Shown here piece by piece: positions 1 to 6,976 of a stretch of DNA of 8,019 nt. A model generated the notes under the pieces. It did no database searches and had not been told where the DNA came from. It worked only from the letters and a program-made list of their open reading frames with translations. The stretch covers positions 1 through 8,019 of the forward strand of contig DAOWCB010000049.1 of assembly GCA_030633795.1 (NCBI GenBank), in the 5' to 3' direction. Source of the DNA: Candidatus Aminicenantota bacterium (GTDB taxonomy: Bacteria > Acidobacteriota > Aminicenantia > Aminicenantales > Aminicenantaceae). How positions within the stretch are numbered: position 1 is the stretch's first letter; each line of letters opens with the position of its first letter. A program made the position numbers and the translations under genes.

Positions 1-3000
1 TACAGACGCGGGGGATACGCCCCTTAAAGAAAGGCAACTTCTAACCGAGGAAGAATACAAAGAGGCTCATGAGAATTTCGGAGAGAAGTTTAATGCTTCC
101 ATCGGAGCGGAGGCAATAAAAAAACTCCTGGAGAGAATCAATATCATCAAGGAAGCAGAGTCGCTAAAAGAGTTGATGAAAATAGAAACTTCCCAGCAGA
201 GAAAACTTCGGCATGCCAAACGACTCAGAGTATTCAAGGCTCTCAAAAAGTCAGAAAATCGCCCGGATTGGATGATTTTGAATGTCATTCCGGTCATCCC
301 CCCGGATTTAAGACCTCTGGTCCGGTTGGATGGTGGACGATTTGCAACATCTGATCTAAATGATCTTTACCGCAGGGTCATCAACAGAAACAACCGTTTG
401 AAAAAGCTGATCGAACTCCGTGCTCCTGAGCTGATCATACGGAATGAGAAACGGATGCTCCAAGAATCTGTGGATGCCCTGTTTGACAATGGAAAGAGGG
501 GTCGTGTTCATCTAGGAGCTAACCGAAGGCCCTTGAAATCCTTGAGTGAAGCACTTCGGGGGAAACAAGGCCGTTTTAGGCAAAACCTTCTCGGAAAGCG
601 AGTGGATTATTCCGGTCGTTCAGTCATTGTCGTGGGGCCGGAACTGAAGCTCCACCAATGTGGCCTTCCCAAAAAAATGGCCCTTGAATTGTTTAAACCG
701 TTTATTTTCCATAAACTGGAAAAAGAAGGTCTGGTCCCCAGCGTGAAAATCGCTCGAGAGTGGCATGAACAAGAAAGACCTGAAGTTTGGGACTACTTGG
801 AAGAAGTCGTCAAGGAACACCCCATCCTTCTCAACCGTGCACCCACATTGCACCGGTTAGGTATCCAGGCCTTTGAACCTGTTTTGGTCGAAGGAAAGGC
901 AATCCAGATTCATCCTCTTGTTTGTGCAGCTTTCAATGCCGATTTTGACGGTGATCAGATGGCTGTTCATATTCCGCTATCGGTCGAAGCTCAGGTCGAG
1001 GCCCAAACTTTGATGCTTGCCACGAACAACATCCTGTCCCCGGCAAACGGGCGGCCTCTCGCCATTCCTAGCCAGGATATGGTTCTTGGGTGTTATTATT
1101 TAACGCTGGAAAGAAAATCACGCAAAGGCGAGGGAAGGATCTTTGCTTCTAAAGATGAGGTGTTATTAGCCTTCGAGAATAAAGAGATCGACCTGCAGGC
1201 AGCCATTAAAGTAAGATACAAAGGTCCGTTCATGAACTTGTCTATTTATTACGATAGCCAAGCTATCCTCTCATGCCCCATCTCAGACATAGACAATAAA
1301 CTGGTCGAGACAACACCGGGACGGATACTTTTCAATGCTGTCGTTCCTGAGGGGATTCCGTTTGTAAACGGGATTTTGAAGAAGAAGGGGCTCGAAAATC
1401 TTGTCTATTATGTCTACTTGAATCTGGGGCTTCAGCCGACCATAAAAATGCTGGATAAACTGAAAGATCTTGGATTTAATTATGCAACCTACGCTGGCTT
1501 TTCATTGGGGATTGACGATTTTATCATCCCGAAAGAAAAGGCAAAATTGATCGAAAAAGCCCAGAAAAATGTCCAAAGAATCGAGGCCCTCTACCGGGAA
1601 GGAACGATCTCAGCCGGAGAACGTTTCAATCGGGTCGTGGAAATTTGGGGAGTTGTGACAGACAAGGTTTCCAACGCTATGATTGATACCATGCGTAAGG
1701 TCAGTTTTGAGGGGGATGAATTGAATCCCCTGTTTGTGATGGCAGATTCCGGCTCTCGAGGAAACAAACAGCAAATCCGTCAACTTGCCGGAATGAGGGG
1801 TCTTATGAGCAAGCCGTCTGGAGAGATCATGGAAACGCCTATCATTTCCAATCTGCGCGAAGGCCTCAACGTGTTGTACTACTTTATCTCTACTCATGGG
1901 GCAAGAAAAGGATTGGCGGATACGGCATTAAAGACAGCAAATTCCGGATATCTAACCAGAAAGCTGGTCGACGTTTCCCAAGAAGTCATCGTGGATGAAC
2001 ATGATTGTGGCACACTCAAAGGAGTGAATGTCAGTGCCATCGTTGAAAACGGAGAATTGATCGAACCGTTTATTGACAGGATCGTGGGACGGACATCCTT
2101 GGAAAAAGTGCTCCATCCCGATTCCAATAAGGTCATCGTAGATGTGAACGAAGAAATCACGGAAGAAACCGCTCAGAGACTGGAAAATTTGGGAATCGAG
2201 AGGGTGAGAATCCGATCTCTTCTGACCTGCGAATGCAAGAAAGGTGTGTGCCAACTATGTTATGGCCGGGACATGTCTGCGGGAAAACTAATCGAACTGG
2301 GAGAAGCTGCTGGAATAATAGCAGCGCAGTCCATCGGTGAGCCCGGGACACAGCTGACTATGAGGACTTTTCATATCGGTGGTATTGCCATGCGTGGAGC
2401 AGAGCGGTCGAAGCTCGAGGCTAAAACCGACGGCGTTATTAGGTTTGACAATTTGAAATACGTCAAGAATAAGGAAGGGGTAGTCGTTGTCGTGAACCGG
2501 AATGCCAATATCGCTGTTCTGGACCACCGGGGCCGGGAAGTGGAACATTACCAGGTTCCTTATGGTGCGAAGGTCCTCGTGCAGAATGGAGGAGAGGTCA
2601 AAGCGAGACAGGAGTTCGCAGAATGGGATCCCTTTTCAAGCTTCATTTTGACCGAGGAATCGGGCCAGGTCATATTTCATGATGTTGTTCTTGGATTGAC
2701 GATGGAGGAAGTCCAAGATGAGTTCACCGGTCTGATCACTCAGGTAGTAATAGATCCCAAGGATGAAAAATTGCAACCTCAGATTGTCATCGTTCATCCC
2801 AAAAAGAAGGACAACCGCGGCAAACCTGTGGTGCTCCGGAAATACTTTCTCCCGGCTGGCGCCAACCTTGAAGTTAAAGACTCGGGGAAGGTGGATGCGG
2901 GAGATGTCCTTGCGAAGATGCCGAGAGAAGCGGCCCGAACCAAAGACATTACGGGAGGTCTTCCACGAGCAGAAGAGTTGTTCGAGGCCAGAAGGCCCAA

Positions 3001-3715
3001 GAATCCTGCCGTCATTTCTGAGATTGATGGAACCGTGAAATTCGGAGGACTCGTTCGTGGAAACAGAAAGCTGACCATCCTTGATGAAAAGGGAGGAGAA
3101 AAGGAATATTTCATCCCCAAGGGAGCCCATTTGAGCGTTGGCGAAGGAGAACGAGTCAAAGCGGGCACTCCTCTGATGGGCGGTCCTGTCAATCCCCATG
3201 ATATCCTGAAAGTTCTCGGAGAGAAAGAGCTGGCAGAGTACCTCCTCAGAGAAGTCCAGGAAGTTTACAGGCTCCAAGGAGTCGTTATAAACGATAAGCA
3301 TATCGAGGCCATCGTCCGGCAAATGCTCCGCTGGATTAAAGTGGAGGAAGACGGAGATACCGAATTCTTAGTGGACGAACAAATTGACAAATTCGTTTTC
3401 CAGGAGGAAAATGAAAAAGTCGTTCGCAACGGCGGGAAGCCTGCAAAGGCCAGACCTCTCCTATTGGGAATTACCAAGAGCGCTTTGAGTACCGATAGTT
3501 TTATTGCTGCCGCGTCCTTTCAGGAAACGACAAGAGTGTTGACCGAAGCAAGCCTTTATGGAAAAGTGGACTATTTGCGCCGCCTGAAAGAGAACATCAT
3601 CATGGGAAGACTTATCCCTGCAGGAACTGGTTACAAGTATTACCGGGATGTGGAATTAAAAGAGGAAATCGAGGCGGAAATACGGGAGGAAGTAGACCTC
3701 TCTATACCCAGTTAA
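1..3715 (+). CDS. rpoC: RNA polymerase subunit beta' (RpoC), 5'-truncated by the window edge
   Basis: Largest catalytic subunit of RNA polymerase, which makes RNA with the beta, alpha and omega subunits. The reading frame is open from base 2 and gives 1237 residues to the TAA stop. An ATG at 173 is internal, because recognisable RpoC sequence (LTEEEYKEA) lies upstream of it. About 145 N-terminal residues with the first zinc site are missing. Seen, numbered from base 2: GGRFATSDLNDLYRR near 111; the switch-2 segment RQNLLGKRVDYSGRS from 193; the Mg-binding NADFDGDQ at 312-319; the bridge-helix stretch GARKGLADTALKTANSGY from 633; the second zinc site C669, C743, C750, C753; and the trigger-loop segment MRTFH at 787-791. 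A long insertion then follows (about 798-975), before KDITGGLPRAEELFEARRP, matching the SI3 insertion of E. coli RpoC. The C-terminus ends shortly after IPAGTGYKYYRD, as is usual. All key residues are intact. Zinc-site spacing equals that of E. coli as I remember it. Confidence 0.99.
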   Translation, partial: TDAGDTPLKERQLLTEEEYKEAHENFGEKFNASIGAEAIKKLLERINIIKEAESLKELMKIETSQQRKLRHAKRLRVFKALKKSENRPDWMILNVIPVIPPDLRPLVRLDGGRFATSDLNDLYRRVINRNNRLKKLIELRAPELIIRNEKRMLQESVDALFDNGKRGRVHLGANRRPLKSLSEALRGKQGRFRQNLLGKRVDYSGRSVIVVGPELKLHQCGLPKKMALELFKPFIFHKLEKEGLVPSVKIAREWHEQERPEVWDYLEEVVKEHPILLNRAPTLHRLGIQAFEPVLVEGKAIQIHPLVCAAFNADFDGDQMAVHIPLSVEAQVEAQTLMLATNNILSPANGRPLAIPSQDMVLGCYYLTLERKSRKGEGRIFASKDEVLLAFENKEIDLQAAIKVRYKGPFMNLSIYYDSQAILSCPISDIDNKLVETTPGRILFNAVVPEGIPFVNGILKKKGLENLVYYVYLNLGLQPTIKMLDKLKDLGFNYATYAGFSLGIDDFIIPKEKAKLIEKAQKNVQRIEALYREGTISAGERFNRVVEIWGVVTDKVSNAMIDTMRKVSFEGDELNPLFVMADSGSRGNKQQIRQLAGMRGLMSKPSGEIMETPIISNLREGLNVLYYFISTHGARKGLADTALKTANSGYLTRKLVDVSQEVIVDEHDCGTLKGVNVSAIVENGELIEPFIDRIVGRTSLEKVLHPDSNKVIVDVNEEITEETAQRLENLGIERVRIRSLLTCECKKGVCQLCYGRDMSAGKLIELGEAAGIIAAQSIGEPGTQLTMRTFHIGGIAMRGAERSKLEAKTDGVIRFDNLKYVKNKEGVVVVVNRNANIAVLDHRGREVEHYQVPYGAKVLVQNGGEVKARQEFAEWDPFSSFILTEESGQVIFHDVVLGLTMEEVQDEFTGLITQVVIDPKDEKLQPQIVIVHPKKKDNRGKPVVLRKYFLPAGANLEVKDSGKVDAGDVLAKMPREAARTKDITGGLPRAEELFEARRPKNPAVISEIDGTVKFGGLVRGNRKLTILDEKGGEKEYFIPKGAHLSVGEGERVKAGTPLMGGPVNPHDILKVLGEKELAEYLLREVQEVYRLQGVVINDKHIEAIVRQMLRWIKVEEDGDTEFLVDEQIDKFVFQEENEKVVRNGGKPAKARPLLLGITKSALSTDSFIAAASFQETTRVLTEASLYGKVDYLRRLKENIIMGRLIPAGTGYKYYRDVELKEEIEAEIREEVDLSIPS

Positions 3716-3741
3716 AAATTGCCCTAAATGCCTCAAATTCC

Positions 3742-3777
3742 TTGACATAGCAAATCGATTTTGCTATTATCCACACA
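3742..3777 (+). promoter_or_regulatory. Sigma70-type promoter for the rpsL-rpsG-fusA genes
   Basis: A perfect -35 box TTGACA lies at 3742-3747 and a -10 box TATTAT (5 of 6) at 3765-3770, with the optimal 17 bp spacer. The expected transcription start is near 3777, leaving a leader of about 73 nt before rpsL. It lies just 26 bp after the rpoC stop, and no terminator separates it from rpoC, so it probably adds to read-through from rpoBC. The spacer holds a dyad: TAGCAAA at 3748-3754 and TTTGCTA at 3760-3766, with the perfect 10 bp palindrome AAATCGATTT at 3752-3761. A repressor bound there would cover the promoter, but that role is inference. Confidence 0.8.
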
Positions 3778-3786
3778 TTCGTCCAG

Positions 3787-3801
3787 AGGGAGTCTATCCC
3801 T
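3787..3801 (+). other. Small hairpin in the rpsL leader
   Basis: AGGGA at 3787-3791 pairs with TCCCT at 3797-3801 around a 5 nt loop, at the start of the predicted leader RNA. With only 5 bp and no T-run directly after it, it is not an intrinsic terminator. The 5' arm forms a ribosome-binding-like AGGGAG, which sits 10 nt before an ATG at 3803. That ATG opens a 10-codon ORF. The stem may be chance. Confidence 0.3.
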
Positions 3802-3835
3802 GATGTTCGAGTGTTTTTATATTTACCTTATATAA

Positions 3836-3841
3836 AAGGAG
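3836..3841 (+). promoter_or_regulatory. Ribosome binding site that fixes the rpsL TTG start
   Basis: AAGGAG lies 8 nt upstream of the TTG at 3850. The in-frame GTG at 3811 has no such site and would add 13 residues foreign to S12. The binding site and the conserved N-terminus PTVNQLVRKGR together decide for the TTG. Confidence 0.85.
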
Positions 3842-3849
3842 TAGAAGTA

Positions 3850-4239
3850 TTGCCGACAGTCAATCAACTGGTTAGAAAAGGGAGACAAGCGAAGAAGTAC
3901 AAGAGCAAATCTCCTGCACTGGAAAGATGTCCGCAAAAACGCGGAGTGTGTACCCGTGTTTTTACAACAACTCCCAAGAAACCCAATTCTGCCATGAGAA
4001 AAGTGGCTCGAATCAGGCTTACTAATAACATAGAGGTTACAGGTTATATTCCTGGCATAGGCCATAACCTTCAGGAACACTCCATCGTTCTTATCCGAGG
4101 AGGAAAGGTTAAAGACCTGCCAGGAGTTCGGTATCACGTCATTCGGGGTTCGTTAGACTGCGAGGGAGTTCAGGACCGGATGAGAGGAAGGTCCAAATAT
4201 GGAAGCAGAAAACCTAAACAGAAAAAGGTTGTAGATTAG
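3850..4239 (+). CDS. rpsL: 30S ribosomal protein S12
   Basis: Protein of the small ribosomal subunit at the decoding centre; it checks codon-anticodon pairing and is the classic site of streptomycin-resistance mutations. The product from the TTG start is 129 residues, against 124 in E. coli, with a slightly longer basic tail (RKPKQKKVVD). Seen: N-terminal PTVNQLVRKGR; CPQKRGVCTRVFTTTPKKPNSA at about 27-48; GHNLQEHS at 71-78; and GGKVKDLPGVRYH at 84-96. The lysines at 43 and 88 (counting Met) equal K42 and K87 of mature E. coli S12, and both are wild type, so no target-site streptomycin resistance is seen. D89 is the residue that is methylthiolated in other bacteria. It is first in the str group, behind its own promoter, and 11 bp before rpsG. 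Confidence 0.98.
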   Translation: MPTVNQLVRKGRQAKKYKSKSPALERCPQKRGVCTRVFTTTPKKPNSAMRKVARIRLTNNIEVTGYIPGIGHNLQEHSIVLIRGGKVKDLPGVRYHVIRGSLDCEGVQDRMRGRSKYGSRKPKQKKVVD

Positions 4240-4250
4240 AGGAGATAGAT

Positions 4251-4721
4251 ATGCCTAGACGTGGAACGATCAAAAAACGGAAACCTACTCCAGACCATTT
4301 CTACAACAGTACGCTCATATCCAGGTTCGTGAATACGGTGATGAAAAAGGGAAAAAGGAGTCTGGCCGAAAAGATCATATATGGGGCAATGGAGCAGGTA
4401 AAACAAAAGGGCAAAGAAGATTCTTTGAAGATTTTTGAAAAAGCAGTGGAAAATGTCCGCCCTGTACTCGAGACGAAATCTCGACGGGTAGGAGGTGCGA
4501 CTTATCAGGTTCCGATCGAAGTTCCTCTTAAAAGATCGACATCTTTAGGTGTCAGGTGGATCCTCCGGTATGCCGGGGAAAGATCTGGGAAGAGCATGAC
4601 GGATAAGCTGGCAGCAGAGATCTTAGATGCTGTCAACTACCGAGGTGGGGCGATAAAAAAGAGAGAAGATACGCACAAAATGGCAGAAGCCAATAGAGCT
4701 TTTGCTCACTATAGATGGTAG
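4251..4721 (+). CDS. rpsG: 30S ribosomal protein S7
   Basis: Primary 16S rRNA-binding protein that starts assembly of the 30S head and lies next to the E-site tRNA. At 156 residues it has the usual family length. Seen: the N-terminal MPRRGTIKKRK; a helical body with ISRFVNTVMKKGKRSLAEKI; the beta-hairpin segment SRRVGGATYQVPIEVP at about 78-93; and the typical ending MAEANRAFAHYRW. The ATG start has an AGAGGAG binding site at 4238-4244, which overlaps the rpsL stop codon and lies 6 nt before the ATG, so the two genes are probably translationally coupled. In E. coli S7 represses its own operon by binding a long rpsL-rpsG spacer; here the gap is 11 nt, so that site cannot exist in the same form. 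Confidence 0.98.
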   Translation: MPRRGTIKKRKPTPDHFYNSTLISRFVNTVMKKGKRSLAEKIIYGAMEQVKQKGKEDSLKIFEKAVENVRPVLETKSRRVGGATYQVPIEVPLKRSTSLGVRWILRYAGERSGKSMTDKLAAEILDAVNYRGGAIKKREDTHKMAEANRAFAHYRW

Positions 4722-4730
4722 TCTTATAAT
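4702..4730 (+). promoter_or_regulatory. Possible weak promoter ahead of fusA
   Basis: A consensus -10 box TATAAT at 4725-4730 lies 17 bp after TTGCTC at 4702-4707, which matches only three bases of the -35 consensus. The -35 lies inside the end of rpsG. It could give extra fusA transcription, but an AT-rich gap can yield TATAAT by chance. The rest of the gap up to fusA holds only the fusA ribosome binding site. Confidence 0.25.
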
Positions 4731-4755
4731 TTTGGCTATATCTGTAATAAAAAAT

Positions 4756-4759
4756 GGAG
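4756..4759 (+). promoter_or_regulatory. Ribosome binding site that fixes the fusA TTG start
   Basis: GGAG lies 7 nt before the TTG at 4767. The nearest ATG, at 4754, overlaps this site but is out of frame and opens a meaningless ORF of about 50 codons. The TTG gives the expected EF-G N-terminus MARNYSIERVRNIGIMAHID. Confidence 0.75.
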
Positions 4760-4766
4760 CGACAAG

Positions 4767-6863
4767 TTGGCGCGAAATTATTCTATCGAACGAGTCAGAA
4801 ACATCGGTATCATGGCGCATATCGATGCGGGGAAGACTACCACTACGGAACGCATCCTTTTTTATACAGGCATTACTTACAAAATAGGGGAAGTCGATGA
4901 GGGGACTGCCGTTATGGATTGGATGGCGCAGGAGCAAGAGCGTGGAATCACCATAACATCGGCGGCGACCACCTGTTTCTGGAAAAACCACCAAATCAAT
5001 ATCATCGATACGCCTGGACATGTGGACTTCACGGTAGAAGTGGAGCGCTCGCTCAGAGTTCTTGATGGCGCGATCGTGATTCTCTGCGGTGTCGGAGGTG
5101 TCGAGGCTCAATCAGAAACCGTTTGGCGACAGGCCGATAGATACCAGGTTCCTCGGATAGTCTATATTAATAAGATGGACAGAATCGGCGTTGATCCTGA
5201 AAAAGCGATTCGGGAGATGGAGGAACGACTGTCTGCAAAACCCTTGGTCATCCAGATCCCTCTCGGAAGAGAGGACGGCTTCAGGGGAGTGATCGACCTC
5301 GTTGAGATGAAAGAGATCGAGTGGGGCGAAGATTTGCTGGGAACCAAGTTCGAGACGCATGAGATATCCGCAGAATACCGAGAAGAAGCCCATGCAAAGA
5401 GAAGCAAAATGCTCGAAATGTTGAGCGATATGGATGATGAGCTTATGGAGAGATATTTGAATGAGACAGAGATTTCTGTGGATGATATCAAAAGAGTCAT
5501 CCGGAAGGGAACGAGAACCCTTCAATTCGTCCCGGTCCTTTTCGGCGCGTCTTTCAGGAATAAGGGCGTGCATCCCGTATTGGATGCGGTGATGGATTAT
5601 CTCCCTTCTCCTGCAGATCTCCCTCCAGTTCAAGGCCATCATCCACGCACTTTTGATATCGAAACACGGAAAGTATCGGACGAAGAACCCTTCTCAGCCC
5701 TCGTATTTAAAATCATGAATGATCCCTACGCAGGAACCTTGTCATTTTTTCGCGTCTACTCAGGAAAAACAAAGGTGGGCGCATCTGTATACAATGCCAC
5801 CAAAGAAGAGGAAGAGCGTGTCAGTCGGCTGTTGGAAATGCATTCCAACAAGAGGAAAGAAATCAAAGAAGTTTATGCCGGTGACATCGCCGCCTTGGGA
5901 GCGATGAAGAACCTTTCAACCGGGGATACCCTTTGCATCCGGAATCACCCGATCGTATTAGAGCCTCCCAAGTTTCCGGAACCTGTTGTCAATGCCTACA
6001 TCGAACCCCGATCGCGGACCGAACATGTGAAACTGGGAGAGGTTTTGGGAAAACTCACCCGAGAAGATCCGACATTCAAGGTGAAGCAGGACCCGATGAC
6101 AGGGCAAACTCTTGTCTATGGTATGGGAGAACTCCATCTGGATATCCTGATGGATCGCATGGAAAGAGAATTCGGCGTTAGGGCGAAATTGGGAAAACCT
6201 CAAGTGGCTTACAAAGAAACGATCACAGGATCTGCTGAAGGGGAAGGAAAATACACCCGGCAAACCGGGGGAAGAGGTCAATACGGTCACTGCAAGATTC
6301 ATATCGACCCGCTAGAAGAAGGCGAAGGTTGTGAATTTTCTGACCAAATCAAGGGAGGAGCCATCCCGGATGAATTTGTTCCCTCTGTTGAAGATGGCAT
6401 ACGCGAGGCGATGGAAGTGGGAATTTTGGCAGGTTTTCCTCTTACCGGTGTGAAGATTACTCTTCTGGATGGATCCTTCCATGAGGTGGATTCCACTCCC
6501 ATTGCCTTTAAGATCGCGGGTTCCTTGGCATTCAAGGATGCGGCATCGAAGGCCAGCCCGACCCTTCTCGAGCCGATCATGAGTTTGGTCGTCCTTTCTC
6601 CGGATGAGTACCTTGGAGATATCGTGAGCGACATCCGTGCAAGAAGAGGCAAGATAGAGGAAATGGACATGAGAGGCGGTTCGCGTGTCCTCAAGGCAAC
6701 CGTTCCTCTCGCCAAGATGTTCGGGTATGCCACGACCCTGCGGACCCTAACCCAGGGAAGAGGGGTATTTTCGATGGAATATTTCCAGTATGAACCCACA
6801 CCTCCAGCTGTGATGGAGAAGATCATAGCACGTATCGAAGGAAGAATTCCTGCCACTAGGTAG
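4767..6863 (+). CDS. fusA: Elongation factor G
   Basis: GTPase of the cytosol that moves tRNAs and mRNA through the ribosome after each peptide bond and, with ribosome recycling factor, splits spent ribosomes. At 698 residues it has normal full length. Seen: G1 AHIDAGKT at 17-24; RGITI at 59-63; G3 DTPGH at 81-85; G4 NKMD at 135-138; a G5-like GAS near 260. Domain II follows from about 300 (FSALVFKIMNDPYAGTLSF), then domain III with GMGELHLDILMDRM, and domain IV with TGGRGQYGH and the tip loop DGSFHEVDS. The tip histidine is at 572 and corresponds to the translocation-critical residue of Thermus EF-G (His573). Domain V holds MFGYATTLRTLTQGRG. All GTPase motifs are intact. It starts at TTG, 45 bp after rpsG, in the usual str-operon place. 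The ordinary codon mix, with ATC the main Ile codon, contrasts with tuf downstream. Confidence 0.99.
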   Translation: MARNYSIERVRNIGIMAHIDAGKTTTTERILFYTGITYKIGEVDEGTAVMDWMAQEQERGITITSAATTCFWKNHQINIIDTPGHVDFTVEVERSLRVLDGAIVILCGVGGVEAQSETVWRQADRYQVPRIVYINKMDRIGVDPEKAIREMEERLSAKPLVIQIPLGREDGFRGVIDLVEMKEIEWGEDLLGTKFETHEISAEYREEAHAKRSKMLEMLSDMDDELMERYLNETEISVDDIKRVIRKGTRTLQFVPVLFGASFRNKGVHPVLDAVMDYLPSPADLPPVQGHHPRTFDIETRKVSDEEPFSALVFKIMNDPYAGTLSFFRVYSGKTKVGASVYNATKEEEERVSRLLEMHSNKRKEIKEVYAGDIAALGAMKNLSTGDTLCIRNHPIVLEPPKFPEPVVNAYIEPRSRTEHVKLGEVLGKLTREDPTFKVKQDPMTGQTLVYGMGELHLDILMDRMEREFGVRAKLGKPQVAYKETITGSAEGEGKYTRQTGGRGQYGHCKIHIDPLEEGEGCEFSDQIKGGAIPDEFVPSVEDGIREAMEVGILAGFPLTGVKITLLDGSFHEVDSTPIAFKIAGSLAFKDAASKASPTLLEPIMSLVVLSPDEYLGDIVSDIRARRGKIEEMDMRGGSRVLKATVPLAKMFGYATTLRTLTQGRGVFSMEYFQYEPTPPAVMEKIIARIEGRIPATR

Positions 6864-6865
6864 GT

Positions 6866-6903
6866 TGATATCGATAGGAATTTGAATATGCATAAAGATA
6901 TCA
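6866..6903. repeat. Inverted repeat in the fusA-tuf gap
   Basis: TGATATC at 6866-6872 and GATATCA at 6897-6903 are perfect 7 bp inverted arms around 24 bp. Each arm also holds the palindrome GATATC. No T-run follows, so it is not a standard terminator. It lies just upstream of the putative tuf promoter and could be a regulator site, or chance in AT-rich DNA. Confidence 0.3.
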
Positions 6904-6915
6904 CAAATGAAAGGC

Positions 6916-6943
6916 TTCAAAAGGAAGGACGTATAATTATATT
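6916..6943 (+). promoter_or_regulatory. Possible tuf promoter
   Basis: TTCAAA at 6916-6921 (4 of 6 to TTGACA) and TATATT at 6938-6943 (5 of 6 to TATAAT) are 16 bp apart. A perfect TATAAT at 6932-6937 and a TATAAA at 6945-6950 overlap the same spot but lack a well-placed -35 box. The 113 bp AT-rich gap is the longest after the rpsL promoter, which fits separate control of tuf. The exact boxes are uncertain. Confidence 0.35.
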
Positions 6944-6962
6944 GTATAAAACCAAAGCAAAT

Positions 6963-6969
6963 AGGAGGT
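6963..6969 (+). promoter_or_regulatory. Very strong ribosome binding site of tuf
   Basis: AGGAGGT, a near-full match to the anti-Shine-Dalgarno end of 16S rRNA, lies 7 nt before the ATG at 6977. It is the strongest such site in the window and fits the very high output expected of EF-Tu. A 27-codon ORF starting at 6888 ends inside it (TAA at 6969-6971). Confidence 0.85.
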
Positions 6970-6976
6970 AAGGAAA

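Noticed and set aside
173..178. ATG at 173 as the rpoC start
   Set aside because: The frame is open upstream to base 2 and encodes normal RpoC sequence, so the gene continues beyond the window edge.
2636..3322. 228-codon ORF on the minus strand inside rpoC
   Set aside because: It lies wholly opposite a clear, conserved RpoC frame, has no recognisable domain, and further overlapping antisense ORFs occur in the same area. It is a shadow of rpoC codon use.
3787..3820. Hairpin and later T-rich stretch as an rpoC terminator
   Set aside because: The stem has 5 bp, the T-run is about 12 nt further on, and the whole lies after the promoter of the next gene.
3811..3849. GTG at 3811 as an earlier rpsL start
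   Set aside because: It would add 13 residues absent from S12 and has no binding site, while the TTG at 3850 has AAGGAG at the right distance and gives the conserved N-terminus.
4702..4887. 61-codon + strand ORF over the rpsG-fusA junction
   Set aside because: It overlaps the end of rpsG and the start of fusA in another frame, and has no family resemblance.
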